Of a stretch of 64,000 bases of DNA, positions 54,886 to 63,469 are shown in pieces. The notes below the pieces were generated by a model that was given only the letters and a program-made list of their open reading frames with translations, did no database searches and was not told the DNA's origin. How positions within the stretch are numbered: position 1 is the first letter of the stretch; the number at the start of each line of letters is the position of its first letter. The position numbers and the translations under genes are program-made. This DNA is from Ameyamaea chiangmaiensis. GTDB lineage: Bacteria > Pseudomonadota > Alphaproteobacteria > Acetobacterales > Acetobacteraceae. The stretch is from positions 62,001 through 126,000 of the forward strand of contig NZ_BAPT01000038.1 of the NCBI RefSeq assembly GCF_025995235.1, read 5' to 3'.

Positions 54886-56353
54886 TCCGGATGCCGTGCC
54901 GGTGAGCGACCTTCCGTCCCCCGGCGCTGCGCTTGCCACGCTCGAGGCCCGTGTGCGGCGCGACCTGTCGCTGATCGATTACCCTTCACGCGCATGGACG
55001 CGCCCGGTGTCACGGGGGGACGAGTCCGTGCTGGACGTGGCGATCATCGGGGCGGGACAGGGCGGCCTTGCGACGGCGTTCGCGCTGTCGCGTCTGAAGA
55101 TCGACAATGTGCGCGTTTTCGACCGTGCGCCCCAGGGAGGGGAGGGGCCGTGGACGACGTTCGCCCGTATGCTGACGCTGCGGACCCCCAAACACGTGAC
55201 CGGGCCCGATGGCGGCGTGCCGAGCCTGACGCCACGGTCGTGGTACGAAGCGCGTTATGGCGCCGAGGCATGGGCGGCGCTGGACAAGATCTCGCGGCAG
55301 GACTGGCAGGCCTATCTTGACTGGTTTCGGCAGGTGCTGGCGCTGCCGGTGCAGAACGACCGGACGCTGACGGGGATTGAGCCAGACAATGGACTTCTGA
55401 AGCTGGGCTTTTCGGATACGGACGGTCGGCGGTCGAGCTGCCTTGCGCGCAAGGTCGTGCTGGCGACCGGCATCGACGGCGGCGGCCAATGGTATGTGCC
55501 GCCATCGATCCGCGCGGCGATCCCGCGCGAGCGTTACAGGCACACGTCCCAGGCGCAATCGCTGGATTTCGCCACCTTGCGCGGAAAGCGCGTCGGCGTT
55601 CTGGGTGCGGGCGCGTCCGCGTTCGACAATGCCGCCACCGCCCTTGAAGCAGGGGCGGCGTCCGTTGCGCTGTGCGTCCGCCGAGGCGACATTCCGCGCG
55701 TCAATCCGTATCGCTGGATGGAAAATACCGGATTTCTCGGACATTTCGCGTCGTTGCCCGATCTCCAGAAATGGCGGTTCATGACGCGGATCTACGACCT
55801 TAACCAGCCGCCGCCGCAGGAGACGTTCTGGCGTTGCCGACGTTTCGAACAGTTTTCCGTTCACACGGGATGTCCATGGCATGACACACGCATGGTGGGC
55901 GATGACATTGTGGTCCGAACGCCCAAGGGCGACATGGTCTTCGATTTTCTGATTGTCGGCACGGGATTTGCCACCGATCTGGCGCTCCGGCCGGAGACGG
56001 CCGCTCTCGCGGGCCGGGTCGCGCTGTGGCGCGATCGTTTTTCACCGCCTGTGGGTGAGGAGCACGTGTTGCTCGGTGCGCATCCCTATCTGGGGGAGGG
56101 GTTCGAATTCCTGCCCCGGGAGCCAGGCAATGAACACGAGTCCTACCTTCGCGACATTCATAATTTCACGTTTTCGGCCATGCCCAGCATGGGGCTGTCC
56201 GGTGCGTCGATCAGCGGCATGCGCTTTGGTGTCGACCGGCTGGCACGCACGATAGCGCGCGATCTGTTCGTGCGCGACGGCGACTGGCATCTTCGGTCCT
56301 TGCTGGATTACTCGTCGGTAGAACTTTTCAGTCTCGACCGACCGCCAGTGTGA
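54878..56353 (+). CDS. FAD/NAD(P)-dependent flavoprotein oxidoreductase (FMO/CzcO-like)
   Basis: A 491-aa flavoprotein with two dinucleotide-binding motifs: VLDVAIIGAGQGGLATAFAL near residue 51 for FAD, and RVGVLGAGASAFDNA near 237 for NAD(P)H. FLIVGTGFATDL is a third family marker. It looks like single-component flavin monooxygenase-type proteins of the CzcO group, not like the FAD/iron-sulfur half of dihydropyrimidine dehydrogenase. The GTG start overlaps hydA by eight bases, so it is coupled to ring opening. Its substrate is unknown; a nucleobase or hydantoin oxidation step is an inference from context. Confidence 0.85.
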   Translation: MSDPDAVPVSDLPSPGAALATLEARVRRDLSLIDYPSRAWTRPVSRGDESVLDVAIIGAGQGGLATAFALSRLKIDNVRVFDRAPQGGEGPWTTFARMLTLRTPKHVTGPDGGVPSLTPRSWYEARYGAEAWAALDKISRQDWQAYLDWFRQVLALPVQNDRTLTGIEPDNGLLKLGFSDTDGRRSSCLARKVVLATGIDGGGQWYVPPSIRAAIPRERYRHTSQAQSLDFATLRGKRVGVLGAGASAFDNAATALEAGAASVALCVRRGDIPRVNPYRWMENTGFLGHFASLPDLQKWRFMTRIYDLNQPPPQETFWRCRRFEQFSVHTGCPWHDTRMVGDDIVVRTPKGDMVFDFLIVGTGFATDLALRPETAALAGRVALWRDRFSPPVGEEHVLLGAHPYLGEGFEFLPREPGNEHESYLRDIHNFTFSAMPSMGLSGASISGMRFGVDRLARTIARDLFVRDGDWHLRSLLDYSSVELFSLDRPPV

Positions 56354-56375
56354 CGCGGTTTCTGTCGGATTTTGT

Positions 56376-57713
56376 TCAGCCGCCCCGCGACTTCCGACCG
56401 AAACCGAAGAATTTTCGTTTGGGAGCGGCTACGGGCGCGGCCTTGACGAAATATTCGGACGTGGCCACCGCCGCAATGCGTTGGGCGAAGTCGAAAGCGC
56501 CGAGGAAATGATCCAGCGTGTGCGTTGAGACGGGAATTTTATAGAGCGCTTCGGATTCCCTTGGTTCCAAGAGCGTCGCGCGCGCCTTGACCAGCGCTGT
56601 TTCGATCAACGTTGGGTCGACTGCATGAACGGCGCCATCGTAAAATTCCGGCGTGTTCAGTGCCGTGTCTGTGGTACGGAACAGGATCGGAAATGAGGTT
56701 CCGCTGCCGAACGGGTCATGTGTGTAGGCTGCCCTGCGCGTTTCGGGGACAAGGGACAATATGCCTCCGTCTTCGTTAAGCAGAAACACATGTTCAGGTT
56801 CGAGCGAGCCGTTGTCCGGGATGTCGAAGACGGACGAGAAAAAGTCCGGATTCCGTCCGTTCCGGAGGTCAATCAGGAAGATTTGCTCGTCGACCCGGAT
56901 TTGCGATGCCCGGTTCTGGGTACGGGCCCGGTACCACCGCAGGATGCGTAAGGTGAGATCATCCCTGTAATGCGTGTCGATCGGGCGACCGTCATGTTCC
57001 TTGATGAACCCTGTGATGACGTGATCGGCTTCGAGTGCGCTGAGTGAGAAATGCGTCACCCCGGGCAGCGCGACTTTGAAGTACGGAATGGCGTGATTTC
57101 TCAGCATCTCGCTCAGCCGCTGGTCTTCCAGATTGTCCGTGTCGAAGATGATCATCGTCGGCGGAAGCGAGTATTTATCGATGTTCGCGAGTTTGACCTG
57201 AGGGATGTAGTCGGGTTCGATGCGCCAGAACTTCAGGTAATGATCAAGATGGTAACGCTCACCTTCTACCCTGAGTTGAAGTTCGTCGGGGTCGAGCGTG
57301 AGATAGGGGGAGCACGCGATGACAAGCTTGGGGTTAACCCTGTAGCCCTCCGCCAGTGCGGAATAACCACCCATGGACTGTGTCACGATCACGACCTGCT
57401 GGCCTGCGCGGGCCGTCGTGGAGCCCAGCGCATCCAGTGCGCCGCGCATGTCGTCGTTAATGAAGAAATCTCGCCTTCGGCTAGTGAAACCGACAAAGTT
57501 TATGCCCAGAGACGGCAAGTTTTCGTGGAGCAGAAAGTATTCGTGTGATTTGTCTTCGTGGTTGATACCACTAATCGTGACGATCGTCGTCGCGCTGTTC
57601 TGTTCCTCTGAAGTATGAACAGATACTTTATCAAGGTTGCAGACCGTCGTCACTGGTGCCTCACATGCTCCGCATGCTCGGCACGGCGAGACATGCTGGG
57701 GCGGATATGGCAT
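56376..57713 (-). CDS. Unfamiliar alpha/beta-hydrolase-like protein
   Basis: A 445-aa protein that I do not recognise as a named family. The first half looks like an alpha/beta hydrolase core: TTIVTISGINHEDKSHEYF, a nucleophile elbow VIVTQSMGGYSAL (serine about 113) and FKVALPGVTHFSL, whose histidine could complete a triad. The second half is acidic/beta, with FLIDLRNGRNPDFFSSVF. The tail is basic and ends FFGFGRKSRGG. The base composition is clearly more AT-rich than its neighbours, suggesting transfer. The N-terminal cysteine-rich stretch before residue 40 may not be translated, so the start is uncertain. Confidence 0.65.
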   Translation of the reverse strand: MPYPPQHVSPCRACGACEAPVTTVCNLDKVSVHTSEEQNSATTIVTISGINHEDKSHEYFLLHENLPSLGINFVGFTSRRRDFFINDDMRGALDALGSTTARAGQQVVIVTQSMGGYSALAEGYRVNPKLVIACSPYLTLDPDELQLRVEGERYHLDHYLKFWRIEPDYIPQVKLANIDKYSLPPTMIIFDTDNLEDQRLSEMLRNHAIPYFKVALPGVTHFSLSALEADHVITGFIKEHDGRPIDTHYRDDLTLRILRWYRARTQNRASQIRVDEQIFLIDLRNGRNPDFFSSVFDIPDNGSLEPEHVFLLNEDGGILSLVPETRRAAYTHDPFGSGTSFPILFRTTDTALNTPEFYDGAVHAVDPTLIETALVKARATLLEPRESEALYKIPVSTHTLDHFLGAFDFAQRIAAVATSEYFVKAAPVAAPKRKFFGFGRKSRGG

Positions 57714-57837
57714 CAATTATGTCAGACGGTCAATAACGTTTTCTTAACGATCGCATCGAAATGCAGGTATGATAAAATACTTTACATGAAAATGACCGAA
57801 CGGTCGTTAATTTATTACTGAATAGTCATTCGGTCAT

Positions 57838-58287
57838 TCAATACTCCGTTTTCTCACCCTTTAGAGGCACAGAGGTCGGCGCCCCAGCGGTTCCGGCATA
57901 GGTCAGGATCACTACGGTTTCCTGGTCGCCCGAGACACCGCGGTGAGGATCGTTCACGCTTTCTGCGAACGCCTCGCCGGTGTGAAAGGTCTGCTGCTTG
58001 CCCGTCGCCTTGTCCTCGATGGTCAACTGGCCGGCAAGAACGTATCCGGCGTTCGGAAACGGGTGAATGTGCCATGGAAGCGCTGTGTGGGGCGGGATCG
58101 TAAGTTTGAGAACGGTCAATTGAGGCGCGCTGACCGGATAATGCTGGTATGCGGTGCCGTTCCACGCGTGATCACTTTTCAGCACGACATCGGCATGACC
58201 GGACTGCGTCTGTGGCGTGGACGGGGCTGCCCAGGCAGCGATCGGGGCGCCGATAACCAGTGTGCCGGCGAATAATACTGTGCGCAT
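57838..58287 (-). CDS. Exported cupin-domain protein
   Basis: A 149-aa small protein with a signal peptide (RTVLFAGTLVIGAPIAAWA). A single cupin barrel follows: LTIPPHTALPWHIHPFPNAGYVLAGQLTIED, where HIH and the downstream acidic residues give the metal site, then TFHTGEAFAESV and NDPHRGVSG. The function of such periplasmic cupins is unknown. Two adjacent ATG codons (58290 and 58287) could serve. It faces away from the purine operon. Confidence 0.82.
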   Translation of the reverse strand: MRTVLFAGTLVIGAPIAAWAAPSTPQTQSGHADVVLKSDHAWNGTAYQHYPVSAPQLTVLKLTIPPHTALPWHIHPFPNAGYVLAGQLTIEDKATGKQQTFHTGEAFAESVNDPHRGVSGDQETVVILTYAGTAGAPTSVPLKGEKTEY

Positions 58288-58373
58288 CATAAGGGTCGTG
58301 TCCTTGTGTTGGGGGCAGCTTCGGACGCGCACAAACGTGCCCGACGTCCTTGCCGGCGACGGAATCAAGACGC

Positions 58374-58391
58374 ACCAGCAGCCCTGCTGGT
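58374..58391. promoter_or_regulatory. Perfect 18-bp palindrome between the cupin gene and the purine operon
   Basis: ACCAGCAG and CTGCTGGT flank two bases. It lies 87 bp upstream of the cupin start and 143 bp upstream of the AtzG-like start and could be an operator for either direction. Confidence 0.35.
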
Positions 58392-58533
58392 TTCAGTGGG
58401 GGCGTGCCGGCTGCCCTGTCGGGAGCCTCTAGGCAAGGGTATGATCAGTGCTACCATCACTCGCATACGGGTGAATGCGCACGGGTGCCGAGAGCCGATG
58501 ATGGGCTGAGGCCGGGATTGGGGAGGAAAAGCC

Positions 58534-58737
58534 ATGACGACGCACGACGAATCCGGAGCCTTGCGTGATCCCGTTTTTGCGATCGAGGCGATCGCCGCCA
58601 GCATCGGGTTGACCATTCCGCCGGAGTGCCTGCCCGGTGTGCTGGCCAATACGAGGATCCTGACGCGCTATGCCGACCTTGTCGAAGGCGCGTCCCTCGA
58701 CGATACGGTCGCGCCGGCCTTCGGATATGCGCCATGA
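58534..58737 (+). CDS. hpxX: AtzG/HpxX-like small subunit (DUF4089)
   Basis: A 67-aa protein. Its helical sequence IEAIAASIGLTIPPECLPGVLANTRILTRYADLVEGASL fits the AtzG/DUF4089 family, small partners that stabilise AtzE-type amidases. GAGG lies upstream of the ATG and its stop overlaps the amidase ATG. In the Klebsiella hpx uric acid region the equivalent is HpxX. Symbol transferred from that context. Confidence 0.8.
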   Translation: MTTHDESGALRDPVFAIEAIAASIGLTIPPECLPGVLANTRILTRYADLVEGASLDDTVAPAFGYAP

Positions 58738-60107
58738 GTGCAACGCCGATCACAACACCGATGAGTGCGACCGAGATCGCGTCGAAGGTCCGCGCGGGCG
58801 AGCTTAATCCCACCGCCGTGATTGGCGGTGCGATCGCCCTGATCGAGGGAGCGGACACGCGCTATAACAGCGTGACCCGCGTTCTCGGTCCCCGGGCGAT
58901 CGGCGAGGCTGAGGCGCTGGGGCGCCGTCTACGCGCGGGTGAGGATGTCGGGCCGCTGGCGGGCGTGCCGTTCGGTGTGAAAGACCTGTTCGACATGGCC
59001 GGTGAGGTGACGACCGCCGGGTCCATCGTGCTGAACGAAAACCCGCCCGCCGATGCCGACGCGTCCGTGGTCCGGCGCCTCTGCGCGGCCGGGGCCATCC
59101 CTGTCGCGACGCTCAATATGGATGAGTTCGCCTACGGCTTTGCGACCGAAAACGCGCACTACGGCGTGACACGGAACCCCCACGACGTGGACCGGCTGGT
59201 CGGCGGTTCGTCCGGCGGTTCGGCGGCGGCGGTCGCGGCCGGTCTGCTGCCCGTGACGCTTGGGTCGGACACGAATGGCTCGATCCGCGTGCCCGCGTCC
59301 CTGTGTGGTGTCTGGGGGCTCCGTCCGACGCAGGGGCTGCTGCCGCTGGAGGGTGTCTTTCCCCTGTCGGCCAGTCTGGATGTGGTCGGGCCGTTCACGG
59401 CATCGCTCGATGACCTGCAACTCGTGTTCGAGGTGCTCGCCGATCGGGCGGTCGGCACGCCGCCCGATGTCGAGGGGCTTCGCATCGCCCAGCTTGGCGG
59501 CTGGTTTGCGCGCAATATGGCGCCCGAGATGGAACAGGGGGTGACGCGCGTTCTGGCGCACCTCCGCGCGGCCGATGTGGTCGAACTGCCCAATGTCGAG
59601 CGTGCGCGGGCGGCCGCTTTCATCATCACGGCGGCCGAGGGCGGGAACCTGCATCTGCCGCGTTTGCGCGCGAGGGCGGCGGCCTATGATCCGGCGACGC
59701 GCGATCGCCTGATGGCCGGGGCGCTGATGCCCGCGACCCGTATCCTGCAGGCGCAGCGTTTCCGAACATGGTTCCGGGCGCAGGCGCACGCGCTGTTCGA
59801 ACGTTATGACGTTCTCGTCGCGCCGGCCGTGCCGGGCGTGGCCCCGCGCCGCGACCAACCGGTCATCGTCGTCGATGGGGCGGAGGTTCCGGCCCGTGCG
59901 AATCTGGGGCTCTACACCCAGCCGCTCAGCTTCGTCGGCATGCCGATCCTGACCGCGCCGCTGACGGTCGAGGGTCTGCCACTGGGCGTGCAGCTGATCG
60001 CGGCGCCCGGACGCGAAGACAGGCTGTTCGCCGTCGCGCGTTCGCTGGAGTCCGCCGGCATTGCGGGGTGCACGCTGGTACCTCCGCAGGGTCGGCCGGG
60101 GCTGTAG
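58734..60107 (+). CDS. hpxY: AtzE/HpxY-like amidase (amidase signature family)
   Basis: A 457-aa amidase with the Ser-cisSer-Lys triad: K83 in GVPFGVKDLFD, S159 in VGGSSGGSAAAVA and S183 in GSDTNGSIRVPAS. It is an AtzE-type enzyme, which hydrolyses carboxybiuret in cyanurate breakdown; related genes in purine clusters (hpxY) act on ureide-like compounds. ATGA overlap with the small subunit shows they form a pair. The stop lies just before the GGT-family gene. Confidence 0.9.
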   Translation: MSATPITTPMSATEIASKVRAGELNPTAVIGGAIALIEGADTRYNSVTRVLGPRAIGEAEALGRRLRAGEDVGPLAGVPFGVKDLFDMAGEVTTAGSIVLNENPPADADASVVRRLCAAGAIPVATLNMDEFAYGFATENAHYGVTRNPHDVDRLVGGSSGGSAAAVAAGLLPVTLGSDTNGSIRVPASLCGVWGLRPTQGLLPLEGVFPLSASLDVVGPFTASLDDLQLVFEVLADRAVGTPPDVEGLRIAQLGGWFARNMAPEMEQGVTRVLAHLRAADVVELPNVERARAAAFIITAAEGGNLHLPRLRARAAAYDPATRDRLMAGALMPATRILQAQRFRTWFRAQAHALFERYDVLVAPAVPGVAPRRDQPVIVVDGAEVPARANLGLYTQPLSFVGMPILTAPLTVEGLPLGVQLIAAPGREDRLFAVARSLESAGIAGCTLVPPQGRPGL

Positions 60108-60118
60108 GGGGCGCCGCC

Positions 60119-61711
60119 GTGCTGAACACCCCGCGTGCTCTGCGAGGGATGGTGACATCGCCGCATCATCTGGCCAGTCAGGCGGGGTTGTCGGTGCTTC
60201 AGGACGGCGGCACAGCGCTGGAGGCTGCGGTCGCGACGGCCGCGGCGCTGGCCTCGGTCTATCCGCATATGACCGGCATTGGGGGCGATGGCTTCTGGCT
60301 GGTCCTGTGGCCGGACGGTCGGAGCGAGGTCATCGACGCCTGCGGTCGCGCCGCCGGTGCGGCCACCGTCGCCCTTTATCGCGACGCCGGGCACGGCACG
60401 GTGCCCTGGCGCGGACCGCTTGCGGCCAACACGGTGGCCGGGACGCTGTCGGGCTGGGACGCGGCGCTGCGCTTGAGTGAAAGCGTGCGTCCCGCGCTGC
60501 CGCTGGCGCGCCTGTTACGCGACGCCATCCATCATGCGCGGGCAGGCAGCGTCGTGACCGCCGGCCACGCGCGGCTGGCACGGGACAAGGCTTCCGAACT
60601 TGCGCATGTGCCCGGTTATGCCGCCCTGTTCATGCCGGATGGACATCCCCTGCGTGAGGGGGATGTGTTCCGCAATCCGATGCTTGCACGGACCCTCGAG
60701 CGACTGGCGCGGGATGGGCTAGCCGATTTTTATGACGGTGCCGTTCTGGCCGATGTCGTGGCTGATCTGGCCGCCGTGGGCAGCCCGCTGGTCGAGGGTG
60801 ATTTCACCACCCATGGCGCGCGGGTCGTCCCGGCGCTCGAACTGGCGATCAGTGGTGCGCGGCTGTTCAACGCGCCGCCGCCCACGCAGGGCCTCGCGTC
60901 GCTGCTGATTCTGGGCATCGCGGACCGACTGGCCAAAGGGCAGGGCGAGGACTTCACCCATATTCATGCCCTGGTCGAAGCGACCAAGCAGGCGTTTGCG
61001 GTCCGGGACGCCGACGTTGGTGACCCAGCGTTCATGCAGACGCCGGCGCAGGCCATTCTGAACGACCCCGCGGTGATCGACGGCATGGCGGCCAACATCG
61101 ACATGGCCCGCGCCGCGCCGTGGCCGCAGCGTGATCATCCCGGCGACACGGTCTGGCTGGGCGCGATCGACAGTGACGGTCTCGCGGTGTCGATGATCCA
61201 GAGCACGTATTTCGAATTCGGGTCGGGGGTCGTTCTGCCCCGGACCGGTATCGTGTGGCAGAACCGGGGCGCGAGTTTTCGTCTGGTGGATGAGGGTTGG
61301 AACGCCCTGCGGCCGGGGCGCCAGCCGTTTCACACGCTCAATCCCGCCGGGGCCCGGCTGAAGGACGGGCGCGTGATGGTCTATGGCACCATGGGCGGGG
61401 AGGGGCAGCCGCAGACGCAGGCGGCGCTGTTCTCCCGTTATGTCTGGCATGGCATGGGCTTGCAGGATGCGGTCACCGCGCCGCGCTGGCTGCTTGGCCG
61501 CACATGGGGGCAGGACAGCATTTCCTTGAAGTATGAGGATCGTTTCGCGCCGGACGTCATCACGCAATTGCAGGCCGCGGGACACGCGATGGAGCGCGTG
61601 GCGCCGTTCACATCCCTGATGGGCCATGCGGGTGCGGTCGTGCGGCATGCCAGCGGCGTTCTGGAAGGTGCGACCGACCCGCGCAGTGACGGGAGTGTGG
61701 CGGCATGGTAG
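60119..61711 (+). CDS. hpxW: Gamma-glutamyltransferase-family Ntn hydrolase, HpxW/oxamate amidohydrolase-like
   Basis: A 530-aa proenzyme with the fold of GGT but no signal peptide. GTG 60119 is chosen because AGGGGG lies eight bases before it; an ATG at 60149 is also possible. The autocleavage site is expected before T344 in GDTVWLGAID, with the downstream FGSG loop and GTMGGEGQPQ. In Klebsiella the HpxW member hydrolyses oxamate to oxalate and ammonia late in uric acid degradation. Its neighbours here are an amidase pair and allantoinase, which supports that role over glutathione cleavage. Confidence 0.88.
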   Translation: MLNTPRALRGMVTSPHHLASQAGLSVLQDGGTALEAAVATAAALASVYPHMTGIGGDGFWLVLWPDGRSEVIDACGRAAGAATVALYRDAGHGTVPWRGPLAANTVAGTLSGWDAALRLSESVRPALPLARLLRDAIHHARAGSVVTAGHARLARDKASELAHVPGYAALFMPDGHPLREGDVFRNPMLARTLERLARDGLADFYDGAVLADVVADLAAVGSPLVEGDFTTHGARVVPALELAISGARLFNAPPPTQGLASLLILGIADRLAKGQGEDFTHIHALVEATKQAFAVRDADVGDPAFMQTPAQAILNDPAVIDGMAANIDMARAAPWPQRDHPGDTVWLGAIDSDGLAVSMIQSTYFEFGSGVVLPRTGIVWQNRGASFRLVDEGWNALRPGRQPFHTLNPAGARLKDGRVMVYGTMGGEGQPQTQAALFSRYVWHGMGLQDAVTAPRWLLGRTWGQDSISLKYEDRFAPDVITQLQAAGHAMERVAPFTSLMGHAGAVVRHASGVLEGATDPRSDGSVAAW

Positions 61712-62613
61712 AGGGCACCTATCCACGGGACATGGTGGGCTATGGCGCGCATCCGCCCGATCCGCGCTGGCCGGGCGCGGCACGGGTCGCCGTCCAGTTC
61801 GTCCTGAATTACGAAGAAGGTGCCGAGAACGCGGTCCTGCACGGAGATGCAGGGTCGGAGGCGTTTCTGTCGGAGATGATTGGCGCGCGGTCTGTGTCGG
61901 GCGCGCGGGCCATGGCGATGGAAAGTCTGTACGAATATGGCGCGCGGTCCGGTTTCTGGCGGCTCCATCGGCTGTTTGTCGAACGCGGCCTGCCGCTGAC
62001 GGTCTTCGGTGTCGCGCAGGCGATGGCCCGCAACCCCGACGCCGTTGCGGCCATGCAGGGGGCGGGGTGGGAAATCGCCTCGCACGGTCTGCGCTGGATC
62101 GATTATCAGGACGTGCCTGAAGCCGTCGAGGTCGCCCACATCCGCGACGCGATCGCCCTGCACACACGTCTGACGGGCGCGCGTCCCCTGGGCTGGTATC
62201 AGGGGCGGACCAGCCCCAACACCGCGCGCCTCGTGGCGCAGGAGGGCGGCTTCGTCTACGACGCGGACTCCTATGCCGACGACTTGCCGTATTACGATCG
62301 CCGGCATGGTCGCGCGCAGTTGGTCGTGCCCTACACGCTCGACGCCAATGACATGCGGTTCGTCGCGATCAACGGTTTTACCGAAGGCGAGCAGTTTTTC
62401 CGCTATCTGCGCGATACGTTCGACGCTTTGTACGAAGAGGGTGCGTCGGCACCCAAAATGATGTCGGTCGGGCTTCATTGCCGTGTGGCCGGACGTCCGG
62501 GAAGGGCGCGGGCGGTCGCGCGCTTCCTCGATCATATTCGCGGCCACGATCGCGTCTGGGTCGCGCGTCGCATCGACATCGCGCGCCACTGGCTGGCGGA
62601 GCATCCCCCATGA
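61705..62613 (+). CDS. puuE: Allantoinase PuuE (polysaccharide deacetylase fold)
   Basis: A 302-aa enzyme of the carbohydrate esterase 4 fold that hydrolyses allantoin to allantoate. Diagnostic stretches: WPGAARVAVQFVLNYEEGAEN, EYGARSGFWRLHRLFVERGLPLTVFG, GWEIASHGLRWIDYQD and GLHCRVAGRPGRARAVARFLDH. It overlaps the upstream GGT-family gene by seven bases and UraD by four, so it is in the same operon. Confidence 0.95.
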   Translation: MVEGTYPRDMVGYGAHPPDPRWPGAARVAVQFVLNYEEGAENAVLHGDAGSEAFLSEMIGARSVSGARAMAMESLYEYGARSGFWRLHRLFVERGLPLTVFGVAQAMARNPDAVAAMQGAGWEIASHGLRWIDYQDVPEAVEVAHIRDAIALHTRLTGARPLGWYQGRTSPNTARLVAQEGGFVYDADSYADDLPYYDRRHGRAQLVVPYTLDANDMRFVAINGFTEGEQFFRYLRDTFDALYEEGASAPKMMSVGLHCRVAGRPGRARAVARFLDHIRGHDRVWVARRIDIARHWLAEHPP

Positions 62614-63128
62614 CGGCGATGGACAAAGTCAACGCGCTCGGCCCGGAGGCCTTCATTGACGCGTTCGGCACCTTGTATGAGCACTCGCCGTGGGTGGCCG
62701 AGGGGGCTGCGTCCGCAAGACCGTTTTCCGATGCCGAGGCGATGATCGCCGCGATGAACGATGTGGTGGCACAGGCGGGGGAGGCGGCACAACGCGCGCT
62801 GGTGCGTGCGCATCCGGAACTGGCGCGCCGGGTGGGTGTGGACCCCGATCTTACGCAGGCCTCCCGCGAGGAGCAGCGATCGGCGGGTCTGGATCGTTTG
62901 TTGCCCGAGGAATTCGCGCGTTTTTCGGCGCTCAACGCCGCTTATCGCGAAAAATTCGACATGCCGTTCGTGATCTGCGTGCGTCTGACCGACAAGGCGG
63001 GTATCCTCGTGGCCATGGAGCATCGCCTGACCCTGTCGCCGGTGCAGGAACTGCATACAGCGCTTGAGCAGATTGGCCATATCGCCGGGCTGCGTCTGAA
63101 GGATCATCTCTCAACGGTGGGGGTGTGA
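62610..63128 (+). CDS. uraD: OHCU decarboxylase UraD
   Basis: A 172-aa helical enzyme that decarboxylates OHCU to S-allantoin after urate oxidation. Motifs: EAFIDAFGTLYEHSPWVAE at the start, RAHPELARR, SREEQRSAGLDRLLPEEFARFSALNAAYREKFDMPFVIC, typical of UraD. Starts at ATG 62610 overlapping puuE. Overlaps uraH by one base. Confidence 0.96.
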   Translation: MTAMDKVNALGPEAFIDAFGTLYEHSPWVAEGAASARPFSDAEAMIAAMNDVVAQAGEAAQRALVRAHPELARRVGVDPDLTQASREEQRSAGLDRLLPEEFARFSALNAAYREKFDMPFVICVRLTDKAGILVAMEHRLTLSPVQELHTALEQIGHIAGLRLKDHLSTVGV

Positions 63129-63469
63129 TGGCGACGTTGTCGACGCATGTGCTCGATCTTGTCGCGGGCGTTCCGGCCCGGGGCGTGCGGCTCTGGCTTC
63201 ACGGCGACGGCGGACAGTTGTTTGACGGTGAGACGAATGCCGATGGGCGTTGTCCGGAGCTTGCACGGATTGCCTCTCTCGCGGCGGGTCGGTATCGGCT
63301 GGAGTTCGCCGTCGCGCCCTATTTCCAGGCGCGCGGCGTTGTGCTTGACGATCCGCCGTTTCTTGAGATCGTGCCGATCTGTTTCGGTATTGCCGAGGGT
63401 GGGCGTGCCCATTACCACGTTCCCTTGCTGGTTTCGCCTTATGGTTTTTCGACGTATCGGGGCTCCTGA
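63128..63469 (+). CDS. uraH: 5-hydroxyisourate hydrolase (transthyretin-like) UraH
   Basis: A 113-aa tetrameric transthyretin-related protein that hydrolyses 5-hydroxyisourate, the first product of urate oxidase. It starts LSTHVLDLVAGVPARGV (catalytic histidine) and ends YHVPLLVSPYGFSTYRGS, the family C-terminal signature. It overlaps the next gene by 29 bases. Confidence 0.97.
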   Translation: MATLSTHVLDLVAGVPARGVRLWLHGDGGQLFDGETNADGRCPELARIASLAAGRYRLEFAVAPYFQARGVVLDDPPFLEIVPICFGIAEGGRAHYHVPLLVSPYGFSTYRGS

